Notes under the pieces: model-generated
What the model saw: only the letters and a program-made list of their open reading frames with translations
What the model was told of the DNA's origin: nothing
Databases searched by the model: none
Shown here: positions 36,986-49,326 of the stretch, one piece after another
Layout of the letters: the number at the start of each line of letters is the position of its first letter
Position numbering within the stretch: position 1 is the stretch's first letter
Assembly: GCA_009760855.2 (NCBI GenBank)
Contig: WPIO01000021.1
Location: 2,890,001-2,954,000 of the forward strand
From: Cristatella mucedo
Taxonomy: Eukaryota > Bryozoa > Phylactolaemata > Cristatellidae
Length of the DNA stretch: 64,000 bases
Direction of reading: 5' to 3'
Made by a program: the position numbers and the translations under genes

Positions 36986-37117
36986 AAATATAATATAATT
37001 CATTTATATAGCGCCCCAAGAGAGCTTAACCTCTATTCAGGCGCTTCACATATGCCTCCGGACTCAAGCCTGCGACCTTGGTCGGGGCGAGCACCTTAAC
37101 CACTGGACCAAACCACC
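36986..37117 (-). mobile_element. SINE family A, copy 3
   Basis: On the minus strand: TGGTTTGGTCCAGTGGTTAA (A box), CAGGCTTGAGTCC (decayed B box), then the tail with CTATATAAATGAATTATATT. It is slightly shorter than the other copies between the two boxes. Confidence 0.88.
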
Positions 37118-37967
37118 TCGCACAAACCAAACGGTGTTGCATGGTGTGGTAGACTAGCGTAAATTGGACATACTAGGGCGCAATTCTTACTTACCCATCA
37201 TTTGTTTCTCAACGCCAACGTTTGCTAATCTCGACACGCTTCTGGTTTGAGTAGAAACTTCTGGAGCTGAAACGAGGATGGTGTCTGCTATCGCTTGCTG
37301 CCGATGCCAAAGAAACTGCGACGCTCTTATAGAAAGATTTCCCGTGCGGACATTTCTTTTTTTACAACTATATCAATTTCACCTCACATCGCTATGCTTT
37401 CCTTCCCTGCACTGCCCTGAAATCCGTTTTCTCTGTTAACGCATAGCTCTCATCCTTCCTAGTGTTATGAGAATATCGGTCTCGCTCCTTATGTTTGTAA
37501 GTAGAAGGCTGACCCCACGGTTTTAAAAGGCGACGCTGGCTACAGCCGCGTTGGCGATCTTTGTACTTGACCTTGAGCAGAAGAGTAGTAGCGCCAGGTG
37601 CCTCGATGCGCCAGTCACGAATCGCGGCACGTGCTGCATCGCGTGAGCATCGCGCCACTGCAGAGAATCCCCGGGGGTCACCAATGCACGATGCGATTAA
37701 AATAGAGACCAGTCGCGGCATAGCGGCGGCATAGCGGCGGCATGGCGGTGCCAAGCCGGGGCCTCGGTGCGGCTGTACCTTAAGTGCAAAGCTCACTTCA
37801 TCTTCGGCCACTCGTTGCGTTTAAGTCCAGCCGGTCGAGCCTAGTCAGCAACCCTTTAGGGCTGCTTGAACGTCAAGTATTCCCTGCGAGCACTCCGCGG
37901 TCTTAAAAAGCTGGGCAAGAAAAGCTCGCGACCCACTGCAAGCGGCGCGAATCTCTCGCCGCACACT
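37118..37967. other. anonymous sequence, no gene seen
   Basis: A 139-codon minus-strand frame (37392–37811) starts MAEDEVSFALKVQ but has no recognisable domain or splice context. Confidence 0.45.
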
Positions 37968-38044
37968 TGCGCCTAGGAAGAGATTGAGTTCTCTGAGGGC
38001 ACTTTATCGAGTGCATTATTATTATTATTATTATTATTATTATA
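37968..38044 (+). mobile_element. solitary LINE tail
   Basis: GCGCCTAGGAAGAGATTGAG leads into the tail and a clean (ATT)n end. It is truncated just upstream of the conserved tail, with no 3' UTR. Confidence 0.85.
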
Positions 38045-38740
38045 GCTGCCTGCAAGCCTCCTTGCTCCCCACCCCCACCCCGATAGCCTGCTGGCCCCGT
38101 GAAAGCCTCCTAGCCGTCCCTCAGCCCCCACGCAAGCCCCGCACCCAGCTGCCAGCAAGATCTGCATAATGGACGGACCCTCGCAGCTAACGCTCGAAAC
38201 GGGCGCCCGCCATTGAACGACGTAAGGCCAGCTGCTTGTGGGCGCTTTGTGACGACCCGGCCGATGCTTGGATTATGGTTGGAGATCCTGTCGGCTCGAA
38301 CCAGCACAAGCTGCCTTATAAAGGGTAACTGGCAGTACTGTAGCAAAATTTAAGCGTTTCGAGCTCGAGTTTAGTTGAGAAATTCCACTCCTGAAGTTGG
38401 AAAGTAAAAATGTTAAGATACCTCTAATTTCCCTTCAGATGAGCGAGATCCAGTCCGATCGATCCGTAGCAGAGTGCCGCACTTAGTATGGCGCTAAGTG
38501 ATGGTCGTGCACTTTTGCTCACACTCAAAGCATTGCTCGCTCGAGCAGCTAAAATGACTTGGCATGCCGTTGAGCTGACCATTTACTGAAAACTTTACCC
38601 AGCATTCCTCTTGGTGCTTCCACTGCTTGACAACATTGAGTTGAGTGATGTGGCGACATGTGAAAGGATCCTGGCTGTGGAGTCTCGTCTTAAAGGCCGC
38701 GGCTCTCTCGCCGATCAATGTTTTGCCTCTCCCTCTTCTC

Positions 38741-38743
<3 letters not shown>
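38045..38743. other. anonymous sequence, no gene seen
   Basis: Nothing was recognised here. Confidence 0.5.
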
Positions 38744-39118
<375 letters not shown>

Positions 39119-39712
39119 CTGTCCCTCACTCTCCACCTAGCTGTTACCTGGAGTTCAGCGTACAGCTGAACGTGCGCTATTAGTCCGAATTTCCTTGATC
39201 TGATAAACAAAGCACTGGGCAGCTGCACGGGGGGGGGGTAGCACTAGCTGTTAGCCTAGGACGAAGGCTGGCATGCGCTGAAACTATGAGGAGAGTTCGG
39301 GACAGTCAACCCGCGGCTGGGACAGCAGCACGCTGTCCCCGGGTCGCATTATACGTAAGCGGTCTCGGTTGGTCTGTAGGTGCTCAAGATTTGGTCCTAA
39401 AAGCGGCCAAGCGGAAAACCCTTGGACGAGTTGTAGACAGGCGTCGCCGTGCTAAAACTCTGGTAATGCATCCCATGCAAGCTAAACTTGAGCAAGCGAG
39501 ATACTGTTGCTGGGATCCAGTTCCGCAGGAAAACTAGGAGCGTTTGCCAATGCAAACTTGTACGCATCCACATGCGCACGTTCATCTTCATAGATATTAT
39601 CTGGGGAGTTTCTCACGGCGAATACGCGAAGCCGTCGGTGGCTCTGTTTGAGTGTACGGTAGCCAACAGCCTTGATTTCACGCAACGTAGAAAAACTGTG
39701 GGGGGGGAATAA
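39119..39712. other. anonymous sequence with a possible family C relic
   Basis: Around 39600–39690 the string TACGGTAGCCAACAGCCTTG resembles the right end of family C copy 1. G10 and G8 runs lie at 39229–39238 and 39701–39708. No gene was recognised. Confidence 0.45.
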
Positions 39713-39850
39713 AAAACATAAACTTCATTTGAATAACACGCTAACGGAACTTAATCTCTATCTAGGCGCTTTACATATGCTGCGATGTTCGAACCAACGA
39801 CACTGGTCGCACAAAGACGAGCACCTTATTCCTGAGCCAGCACAGAGCTA
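39713..39850 (-). mobile_element. SINE family A, copy 4 (diverged)
   Basis: The tail (CTTCATTTGAATAACACGCT) and the middle (TAGGCGCTTTACATATGC) match the family. The tRNA-like head is degraded but keeps GTTCGAACCA at the B-box position and GACGAGCACCTTA near the A box. Confidence 0.75.
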
Positions 39851-40887
39851 CTCTAACCAACAGTCTTTTACTGCGTGGAACGAACAGCTAATGCAGTATC
39901 CTTTAAAAACCTGGGGACACAAGACTGAAACTGGTGTTCGCGCAGGAGTGCAGCTCGTCATTTGGAAGCGAATGCGGGGCGATGGCTCTGCGAGTCAAAA
40001 TAGGAGTTCTGCTCGGTATCCGCCAATCAACTGCGAACCAACCTGCAGCTCCTTAAGCCAAAAAGATACGCGACCGAATTCTTTGGATTTAAAGACCAGC
40101 CCAGCAGCAGCAGCCGCATTTATCACCGGCCGCCGAGGCTCGGTAGACTTTTTTCGGTCAGCTCTGCTGATACTGAGCTAAGCTGGATTTGGACTTCTTC
40201 CTTCTCTATCCTGGTTTCTTCCCATACATTTCAGGACGATCGACAGACAGCGGCCGAGAGCTATCTGGGGGGGGGGCATTTCTGTCAAGCTCGGCCGTGA
40301 GAGCTAGCCACCAGGCGACCTTTGATTCGGACACTTGATTCGGCGGCGATTCGAGCCAGTGGCAAGCATGACGCGAGCGACATGACAAGCGAGCGCGCGA
40401 TTCACTGCGCTGCCGCAGCGATCGTTAAACGTCGCTGCTAAATGCTACGCGTGTCGTCAGTCACCGAGCGCGGAGCGTCGCATAAGGAAGATCTGGAGCC
40501 GCTCGCCGTCAGCGTCGATCGGCGCAGCTACAGCAGCGAGATCGGCCGCCGCGGTCTCCGACGGAGGCCGACTGGCCCGCCGCAGCCGCCGCCGCTGCTT
40601 CCGGCCGGCGAATAAAAGTGCTCCAGCCGGTCATCGGGTCATCGCTACCGTGAGTCATAGCCACCTTTGCTGTTCAGCCAAAAATGCGACCCGCACTCGA
40701 GCGCTTCGTGCAAGATTCCTAGCAGCAAGGACGGCCCGCTGGTCCTGGCGAAGTAGGCAGCAAACTAGGAGGATGTACGGAAGGAATGAAGGTGGAAAGG
40801 AGCGACCGCAGTAGTAGACGCTTTTATAGTGGCCAAGCATGGAGAGAACCAGCGTGCTGGCAAGGTCCTTCGTTGAGTAACTGCAAT
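39851..40887. other. anonymous sequence, no gene seen
   Basis: GC-rich. A TATA-like GAATAAAAG sits in a GC-rich setting at about 40610, but no coding exon follows that I can recognise. A G10 run lies at 40267–40276. Confidence 0.45.
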
Positions 40888-41003
40888 GGAATGTAATACA
40901 TCTCCGTCGGTAACTTCACAAAGCCACAAAGACAAGATAGGCGTTACGCAGGTGAGCTTTCTATAGCGCACTCACAGCCTAAGCGGCTTTAGGTTCGCAT
41001 GTC
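40888..41003 (-). mobile_element. short repeat family C, copy 3
   Basis: It matches the family (ACATCTCCGTCGGTAACTTC, AAAGCCACAAAGACAA, ATAGCGCACTCACAGCCTAA). Confidence 0.75.
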
Positions 41004-41532
41004 ATCTAGCAACGTCACAGCTTTAGAGTCATTGAGCAGCGCTACGCCATATATTAGATTTAGGCTGTTAGTATTTGTCTTGAGCTTTGCAGGTGCAGCT
41101 GTGCGCATACGCCTTCAGCGCTCAGCTGGCCAATACCCGTCTGGACGTCCTCCCCCACCCCACCTTCTCCTAACCCCCCCCCCGCCCCCCCGCCCCTCCC
41201 CCGAGTGGCCAGCGAGCACGGTCGATGGCATCCGTCTGCGTCGTCCCCAGCCGATAGCCAGCCACTGCATTTAGCGCTCTGCGCCGGGTATCCGCTCGCT
41301 CTCGCGCCGGTGGGCCGGTGATCGAGCGAGCGCGCCATTAGTTGCCACGCTCCCGACGGATGCCTGCGCCCGGCGGCCGGATGCGCGCGCCCTGTGGCTA
41401 GCCGAATAGCAGACCGCAGCCGGACGCCGAGCTGCTTGCTGCCCCTGCGCCGGACTCACGCGTTTTTCTGGTCGAGGCCTACCAAGGTCAAGGCTCTGCC
41501 GTCCGCTTTGTCGAACGCTGAATACAATTGCA
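41004..41532. other. anonymous sequence, no gene seen
   Basis: GC-rich with interrupted C runs at about 41175–41205. No gene was recognised. Confidence 0.45.
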
Positions 41533-41680
41533 CGTAATTCATATGCACCGCGCCCTAGGAGAAACTAATCTCTATTCAGGCGCTTCGCGGATGCCACGGG
41601 TTCGAGCCCGCGACCTCGGCCGTCGAATTCGCCTTGGCCTCGGTCGGGGCGAACCCGTTAACCACTGGACCAAACCCGGC
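41533..41680 (-). mobile_element. SINE family A, copy 5
   Basis: On the minus strand: GGTTTGGTCCAGTGGTTAAC (A box), GCGGGCTCGAACCCGTGG (perfect B box), then the tail. About 22 extra bases lie between the boxes relative to copy 3. Confidence 0.88.
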
Positions 41681-42982
41681 GCGGCGTCCTCCACGCCTGG
41701 CTACTATAGCTGGTCGGCCTGGGTCGCCTAGCAGCTAGAGATTAGCTTCCATGAGCGTTCGAACTGTGGTGAGTTCCAGCTAATACGACATCATTTACGC
41801 ATAGAGCCAGGTTAGTTTCTGCTTCTGCCCAATGCCCATAGCACGCTGTTCAACTTGGTCGCAAGCGTCTCTTTATATTTTACGCTAAATAAACACAAGA
41901 TCTATATTTTCTGTTTAGAGTTTCTCTCTAAAACACAAACATTAAATCCTAAAATCTAAAACTAAATAAAAAACCTCAAACTCGGACAAAATACAAAATC
42001 TAAAAATTAAATCCTAAATCTTCAGTTCAAAAACATTCAAACCTTAAACACTACACGCGCATCCTAATATCTAAACTAGAAAAATAGCCCTGTAATGTAT
42101 CTATTTAATGTAAAAATAAGCAGGATAGCGGCGATCATGTTGCACTGCCTGCTGTGGGCACAGTGACCTTAGCAAAAATTTACCTTGCTCTATGCATTAA
42201 TGACGCTATAGTAGTTGGGAGGTCACGGCCTACCCTCCGACGAACAGCGGGCCGTGGTTGCTACAAAGCTCGGGCTATCGCGGGTATATACCGCGGCCGC
42301 CGCGATATGCAATCATAGCTGCGGCACCTAGATCTGAACACGGCTGCTGTCAAATGTGCGGGTCGTCTCCCTGAGTTCGGAACGTTGTCCGAAGCCTGTC
42401 CATCAGTCCGTGGCGACCGATTTCCATCGGGATGTGAGCCGTCCATGCGATCAAGTTTTTGGATTTTTGGATTCCTCATCCTATAATTCACAGAGCATGA
42501 GCGTCAAGCGGCGAGAAGCTGTGCGTGAAAGAGAGGGCGATCTAATGTATCGTCCTGAGAGCGCGACCAGAGAGGCAGGCGAGAGGAGCACGAGGCGTAC
42601 GAGGCATGCGCGCTCAGCCAATCTGTCTGTCTGTCTGTCCCTTGTGAGTCGAAGTAAAAACTTTACTTTGCATGGGTTGCCCAATCAATCGCGACGAACC
42701 AGCGAAGCGCCATTAGAAAAAGACTTGATTTCCTCGATTCAGAGTCGCCCGACTTGATTTCCTCGATTCAGCGACCTAGCGGCCTAGCGGCCGCACTGCA
42801 ATGCAGGATTAATCGATTGCCTCGATTGCGGCTGCCCAGACATGCGGCTCCTGAAGCTTCAGAATCGCTATTTCGATACGTGACCTGTGATCTGCCAGCT
42901 TTGCAACTGTAAAACTGCAGGCTACACGAACAACCGAATACACTAACGAATCATACACCAGACGCTAAACGCATGGAATTAC
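41681..42982. other. anonymous sequence with small repeats
   Basis: Bases 41880–42090 are A-rich with recurring CTAAA-type words, too irregular to call telomeric. A 29-bp tandem pair lies at 42722–42779. No gene was recognised. Confidence 0.45.
42722..42779. repeat. 29-bp tandem duplication
   Basis: Units 42722–42750 and 42751–42779 share GACTTGATTTCCTCGATTCA, followed directly by the short repeat CCTAGCGG. Confidence 0.9.
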
Positions 42983-43110
42983 TCACACTTCATTTGTATA
43001 GCACTCCGTGAGAACTTCACCGCTATACGGGTGCATTACGAGCGCGGCAGGGCTCGACTCCACAGCCTTGCTCGTTTAAGGCTAGCGCCTTACCCTTGGG
43101 CGAAATCAGG
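42983..43110 (-). mobile_element. SINE family A, copy 6 (diverged)
   Basis: The tail CTTCATTTGTATAGCACTCC and the body are recognisable. The B-box area reads GGGCTCGACTCC and the A-box area CCAAGGGTAAGGC on the appropriate strand. Confidence 0.7.
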
Positions 43111-43840
43111 GCGAGCGGCTCCTTGGTTATGGTCATTCTTCATTGCCGGCGTGATCTGCTATCGTCTGAATACGTGCGTGTGTCGGTGCTCCTTCTATGA
43201 CTCACTAGCGAGCTTCGCTAGTAATCGGTCGCGCTGCCGCGATGACCAGAATGGTTAGGTACTCTTGTATTTTAGGACGTGACTGTAGTTAGGATAGATA
43301 CGCCAGAGGCAGCCGTGCACGCCGGTGGCGGAGGCTGTGGCGACGGCGGCCGCGCAATACTGCGATGGGGCACGCGACCGCCAACAAGACGCCGACGAGG
43401 TTTACGATATGCAGGAGTATCTATGAATCTGCATGGACCCTAGCAGGGCACAGCGCGTGCAGGCCAAACGACAGAGCACGTCGATTCAGCAGACTGCAGC
43501 ATTTATAGGCGGTAGGGCGCGGCAAAAGCTGGGGTCACGACCTCGCCCACGACCCAACGAGCCTCGATGCGCCCAACCCGAGCAGCAACCAGGCAGCGGC
43601 TTCAAGTGGCGGACGATAGTCGCAAAGGCTCTTCTTCGGCTGCGTAAAGAGTAATAAAGAGTAATAAGGAAAACTGTAGGTTGTTTGTACAGACCCATAA
43701 GAGAACATAATGTCTATCCACGCGCTTTGCAGCTCGCTTCAAGAGAATATGTTATTTATATATATATGTATATGCACGACACGTCGGTCACATGCGCGGT
43801 ATCCAGCATACAAAAGCGAACGCGTAGAATGCTTAGGCCA
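43111..43840. other. anonymous sequence with degraded SINE pieces
   Basis: Around 43600–43650 the words GATAGTCGCAAAGGCTCTTC resemble the body of SINE family B. Around 43685–43735 a degraded reversed LINE tail is visible. No gene was recognised. Confidence 0.45.
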
Positions 43841-45130
43841 GCATGCCGTTGCCTTAGCTAAAATGGATTGATAGGACCTACAATAATCTTCAAATGCCTA
43901 GTGGTGGTCAGTGAGTCGCCGACCTTGTGGACACCTACTTTCGAGTCGTATGTTTAGTTGGTGAGCCGTGATGGCACACTAGGTAAGGTGGTTGCTTTCA
44001 CGACCTCGCTCCCGAGGTCGTGGGTTCGATTCCTGCAGTGGGCGATCCTTTATCGCCACTGCAAGCGGTGGTGATAGCCGTAAAGGCTCTTCTGTTGCTA
44101 TACAAAAAGAGGCTGTTTAATCAGCTAGGATTTAGTGCTCTTTGCTCTTTTTATATGTTTGCCATAAAGCAAATGGCGTCTCTTGCGGAGACGGACCTGT
44201 CGTTAGTCAGAGGTGCAAATTCATCGATGACTTTAGCTAGCATCGAGCGGTGTCAAGGAAGGAAGGTCGGTGCAATGGTCTAGTGGAAGGGCAGAGCACG
44301 CAAGTCTGCCGCCGTCAGCATCAATATTAAGAGACTTCAGGTCTCTTGGCCCTCACTAAGCTTAGGATGTCGACATGGAAACGCTTGCTAGTGACAATGA
44401 AATCCGCAGACGTCGTCGGACGTGCTGGAAGGGGTGACGATGGGGATCGATAGGGTACATTTGCGAGGAGAAAATAAGTTGATCAATGGCATGGCCTTTT
44501 ATGTGTATGCTAGAACTCGAGAAACAAGTCAGAATGACTCCTATAGCTATCCGAATCATTGTGACTCAGCGCTCACGTTCAAGATGCTTTAACTAGAGTC
44601 TAAGCATATTGGAACACGTCGGATCAGATAGGTCATCAAAGTGGATAGCGAAATCGCCTAGAATGATAAGAGGGCGATTGCTTTCGCAAAGAACGAAGAG
44701 AAAGACGGAAAAAGACGCCAGCCGATGAAGCTTGGATCGCTGACTGGCAGAAGATAGACTTTAGCGCCACTGTCGGCAACCTACCGCTAGCTGTACAGAG
44801 AAAGAGAGATTAAAAAATCGTTTAGGAGGAACAGAGAACGGCTTAGAATTGAAAGAGGTGCGAGCAAGCGCGGCCTGTACTTTCCCCGTACTGCCCAGTT
44901 TTCAGCGATCTTGGGATATGAAAAAGAGAACAACCTTCAGGGATAGGTAGCATCGGTGAAAGCTGAACAGCTCGTTGACTTCAGCGACGCCTCAGTAATA
45001 GCGAAGGCATCAAGAGAGTCGTCAAGTGTAAAGCTGCCAACGGCGAGCTGGCGGCTTATTGCACAGCACAAGCAGCTGGCATTCTGGAAGCAAAATGCTC
45101 TATGCGATCGCCGAGGTTAGCGTCAGCTTT
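43841..45130 (-). mobile_element. LINE copy G, 5' half, interrupted by a SINE
   Basis: The minus strand aligns with the linker and endonuclease part of copy B. The frame 44559–44362 includes HIKGHAIDQLIF, the counterpart of HIKGRKLDQIF in B, and 44600–44720 matches the region encoding the GDFN box. The RT part is missing. SINE B copy 3 sits inside at 43961–44130. Many stops are present. Confidence 0.75.
43961..44130 (+). mobile_element. SINE family B, copy 3
   Basis: GTGAGCCGTGATGGCACACT and GGTAAGGTGGTTGC form the A-box area, and TGGGTTCGATTCC at about 44021 is a good B box. The body is shared with 30661–30835. It is inserted in LINE copy G. Confidence 0.85.
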
Positions 45131-45289
45131 ATTCTTACTGTAGATTAGATAAATTAGCAGCAGCTCTAACGGGAGAACGCGAGGAGTGGTTGGTGAAATT
45201 ATCGGTCATTCTAATGCGAGTACGCGCGTTGCCTTTAGAAGCAGCGGTAAAAGGCTGCTAAAACCCTGCCAATCCTCACTTTTATCTGC

Positions 45290-45806
45290 AGCCTTGTCGC
45301 TCACTTTTAGGTCACTTCATCCTTCGGCTCCAGCCTATCTCTCAGATCTACTCCCCCACACAGGCCAAGCATCGTACCACCCGCTTTTCGAAATCCAACA
45401 GTTTACCACTACCTCGTACAAACTTCAAATCCTTTGGAGACCGTGCATTTAGCTCGTATGCTCCCAAAGCTTGGAACTCCCTCCCGACTGCGTCAGAACA
45501 TCCCCTGACTTGACCGCGTTTAAAAAGAACTTAGAAACATCTAACTAGGACAGAATTTAGTAAGTCCCTGCGATTCGTCATGCATGTGCTTATGCGTGCT
45601 GACACTGTGCATGCTGCCACTAATCACATTTGCATTCTTACCCTGTGCACGGCACCCCTAACCACGTTGTTCATGTTGTTTATCAAGCATGATATTACTC
45701 ACGATTTAATCGCGTTTCCCTTTGCAGCAAATGTAAAGCGCCTAGGAAGAGACTGAGTTCTCTGAGGGTGCTTTATCAATTGCATTATTATTATTATTAT
45801 TATTAG
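45290..45806 (+). mobile_element. LINE copy C, 3' end with intact tail
   Basis: The RT C-terminal region (LTFRSLHPSAPAYLSDLL) is followed by a 3' UTR rich in GCATGC-type words, then the tail GCAGCAAATGTAAAGCGCC and a clean (ATT)n end. It gives the clearest view of the 3' end of subfamily 1. The 5' part is absent. Confidence 0.88.
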
Positions 45807-47105
45807 CAGCAGCAGCAGCGTCCTCTAGCGGAATCTCGCGCGTCTGCTGCGCTTCCGGCATTGCGTTAGGAGACCGCTGTATTCTCGTCGCAGAAAACCA
45901 TCCACTAGACAAGTACTAATTTCAACATCTGTCAGTAAAATGGTGCGTCCCGTCGCCATTCAGAGCAAATGGGCTCTCGCAGCTGCTGCGCGAGAATCCC
46001 TTTTCTCGTTCGAACCGACCGCCGCGCGAGCGAATCAAGCGCGGCAGCTTCCGGCGCCCCGCGCACGGTGCGGCGGCAGCGAGCGTTCGAGCTGCGCCGC
46101 AAGGTCGAGCGAAGAGCAGCGCACTTTCTCGACTGCACGCTCCCGGCGACTCCGCCACCCGCTCCTCCGCGAAACGGCGCTCGGCCGCGGCACGTGCGAG
46201 TCCGCCGCTGCAAGTTATCCGCCCTCGGCGACTTCGCAGATCGCTCATGGGCGTCAGCGGAGTGCACCTAAGTAATCTGGAGGAATGCGCAGCAAAACTA
46301 AAACAGCTACAGATATATAGTTGGGAAAAGAGGCACCTTCAAATGCCTCGTTCAACTGGCATCCGGGGACCCCCGCATCGAGTTTCGCTGGTCTCACTTC
46401 CTGCTGCTCACCCGAGTTCCGCTGGTCTCGCTTAGCGCGGCTCACTCCTGCGGTGCAATGCCCAGCGCCAGGACACCTCAAACGCCTCCGCCAGCGTCGA
46501 GAAGCGAGCAAGAGCAAAGACCAAAAGAGACGGTGCGCCAACTGCAGCGAAGGGAAAATGCACGGAGACTTTCGCACCTTCACCGGCAGTTACTATCGGC
46601 GAAGAGCTCGTCGCCGCCGAGGCGCTGCGACGAGCTCTTCTCGAGCAGAGCTCGTCGCCGCCGCCGCCGAGGGGCTGCGGCTGCGGCGCAGGTAAAGCGC
46701 GCTCGAAAGCGACGGTTCGTCTTTCGACGACGACCTTATTTTCCTTGCAACCGCATGAGCTTGAACCCGCTAGATTGCGATTTCGGCTCCTGAGGCGCGG
46801 CCGCCGCCGCCGTTTGAACTACGCCCGAGGAATCGAGTCACCCGGGAGCGAAGCGGCAGAGGCCGTCTCGCTGCAGTTCTCGTTGCAGTAGCTTGAGACG
46901 TCTTGCACCCTCCCCCCCCGCGAGCGTTCCAGCTGGCACGCCAACACTTTTTCTTAGCTGCACCGTATGTCGGCAAGTAGCACAGTTGTAAGACACATGC
47001 GACTTGGGAATGAGAGTATAAATAGCATTCTTCTGCGTGCATAGTTAAATGCTTGCAGGGTTTCAATGCTTGTGTGCGTGCTGCGCGTGAGTGCGTGCGT
47101 ACGTA
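45807..47105. other. GC-rich anonymous sequence, no gene seen
   Basis: Bases 45820–46880 are very GC-rich with overlapping Arg/Ala/Ser-rich frames of about 110 codons on both strands. They look like compositional artefacts. A CpG-island-like promoter is possible. The hairpin at 46601–46640 lies here. Confidence 0.45.
46601..46640. repeat. perfect 14-bp inverted repeat
   Basis: The arms 46601–46614 and 46627–46640 (GAAGAGCTCGTCGC and its complement) have a 12-base loop. A third copy of GAGCTCGTCGCCGCCG follows at 46648. Confidence 0.9.
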
Positions 47106-47125
47106 TAATGTGGTGTGTGGTGTGT

Positions 47126-47160
<35 letters not shown>

Positions 47161-47225
47161 ATGCATGCGTGTGTATGTGCTCGTGAGTTCGCGTGTTCCG
47201 GCGTTTGCCTGCATGTGTGTGTACA
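47106..47225. repeat. (TG)n microsatellite
   Basis: TGTGGTGTG units lead into a clean (TG)n run (about 47129–47159), then degenerate TG sequence. Confidence 0.92.
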
Positions 47226-48765
47226 CCGACAGCCTGCACAATTCCTCAAGTTTTTCGGCTGCAGTAAGCCGGCCGTCGAGCTTGCGGTTGCTAGCCCAAT
47301 GAAAAATAGCTGCACACTTATCGAATCACCAGCCGAACCACAGGAAGGGCAGTCACCAGTATGAACGATTGGATTTGACACATGCTGATAGATGGATTAC
47401 CAGGCAGGCAAGAGGTCTAGCCTGCTGCTAACCCCTGCCCCCCCCCACTGAGGTCTGAGTAATGTTTCCTGCTTGCGCTCCAGCGACTCTCAAGCGGCTG
47501 CCCTGACGGCTGCCGGCCACCTGGCCTCCGCCACACACAGGACTCCACGAGGGCTATCGCTCGAAATAGAGCCACTGCTCTGCGGCCATGCCGATGAGTG
47601 GCCTCAGTCCGATGGCCGCCGTTCCAGCTCTGACGGATTCGAGCCGGCCCTTACATCCTCAACCCAGCCGCACTTGCACACCCGCTTAGGCTGCAGAGTG
47701 ACTCTGCATGCAGATAAAGCGATATGTCCTAGGCCAAGCAACTGCCACTGAGGCTTGGGGTGTGACACCCGTCGGCTGGGCGCCTGTCGTCGCCGCCGCC
47801 GCTGCAGCAGCTCTGGCCGGTCTGGCCAGTTGGCGACGTGGCGGGTGAGCGACGGTGTCGCTGATGGTGCAGGGCAGGAGCAGTGAGCGAAAGCTACTGG
47901 TAGGAAGCCGATTCGTTCCCGCCAACGGCAAGCGACGGCTCTGGAAGCCTCTGGCAGCGCCAGTCTCTGGCAGCCGCCGCTATGCGGTATAGGGTAGTAC
48001 TGCGAAGTAAATCCAATCCTAATCTTAAATCGTAATCGTAATCGTAATCGCAATCTAACCGTAAGTCCTGTCTAATCGTAATATAATAAGTAAATCTTGA
48101 CCGCCGCTCAGGCAGGTAGATTCCGACAGGTACGCACGCCCCCGAGAGGCTTCGACAAGGTACGCAGGTGCACCACTTAAGCCTTAAAAATGCGTTGACA
48201 ACGATCGGTCGCGTCGTGCGTAATCGCTGCAGCCTTCGATATTTCTTCTGCGTTGGCTCTTCTTGCCGCCGCCGTCGTCATCGGTATCGGCGGAGATCGC
48301 GCGAGCGCCAGGCGACGTGGGATTGCCGGATCGTCCAGGATACCGCCTCCGTAGGCTTGACGCGTCGTCGGCTCGACGCCCCCCCCCCCCCCCCCGCGGC
48401 TCGAAAGCCGATGCATCGATGCCAGCGTCGCCATCGTAAATTGAATCGTTTGAGGTTCGCTGTGACCTCTTTTAGCGAGTATGTGCTTGCATTGCTGAAT
48501 GTCTTATTGGTCTTCGTTTGTTCCTACAGTAGCTATATCGATAGCTAAAACTCAACTACTAATTTGTAGGATCCGATTGTATAGATCTCGGTCGCGAGAT
48601 GCAACCGTTCGAAGGGTGGTTGTGGCGAGAGGAAGGTTTTGCTACTCCGCGGTCAAAGATTGGAAAGCTCTGTGTAGCTTGATATTCATAATAGACGCAT
48701 TGGAAAGCTGAGAAAATCTTACTACTTACACTGTAATCGTGTGGTTCGATAATTGTCGCGCGTCC
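47226..48765. other. anonymous sequence, no gene seen
   Basis: There is a C18 run at 48379–48396 and a short (AATCGT)n-like array at 48027–48050. Frames of up to 149 codons have no domain. Confidence 0.45.
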
Positions 48766-48890
48766 TATAATGTAATGTAATGTATCTCCGTCTGTAACTC
48801 CGCAAAGCCATAAAGACCACGTGGGTGTTACGCAGGAGAGTTTTGTATAGCGCACTCACAGCCTAAGCGGCTTTCGGTACGCATTCGGTC
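48766..48890 (-). mobile_element. short repeat family C, copy 4
   Basis: The best preserved copy. It follows (TAATG)n and reads TGTATCTCCGTCTGTAACTC, then CGTGGGTGTTACGCAGGAGA and ATAGCGCACTCACAGCCTAA. Confidence 0.78.
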
Positions 48891-49326
48891 GTGTGTTTGT
48901 CAGTCCGATAGTCTGCCCGTCTCGAAGACTAAGGGCGAGCTAAAGAGACGACGTTGAGGAATCGCTTAATGTGTTTACGCACTGCTTCGAGCCAGGGGGA
49001 CAAACGCAGCTGCAAGCTAGGAGCAGGGTGTAGCCAACGCGGGCGGCGGTGTGTGCAATGCGTAAGCACCGAGCTCGATGCCGGGATGTACCTCGAGGTA
49101 CGGCAACTACTACTGAGGCCATAATGGAAAGACGTCTAAACAAACGGCATAAGGTAGTGGCCGGGCTCTTGGAAGGCAAGTGAAGGGATCAGTGAAGGGG
49201 TAGCGAACGTTTCTCTTTTCGAATTCCGCTAGCACTCCACTTGGGAGCCTGGCCACAACCAGAGCTCGATCATTCGACGAAGCGGCGACCTTTGCTTTCG
49301 ATTCATGCGTTTGACCCTGAGGAACT
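48891..49326. other. anonymous sequence, no gene seen
   Basis: Nothing was recognised here. Confidence 0.5.

Noticed and set aside
37392-37811. Minus-strand 139-codon frame starting MAEDEVSF
   Set aside because: There is no recognisable domain, Arg-rich composition over much of its length, and no supporting splice context.
40600-40660. Promoter at a TATA-like GAATAAAAG in GC-rich sequence
   Set aside because: No downstream coding exon or initiator at the right distance was found.
41880-42090. Interstitial telomere-like array of CCTAAA/CTAAA words
   Set aside because: The words are irregularly spaced in A-rich sequence with no constant period.
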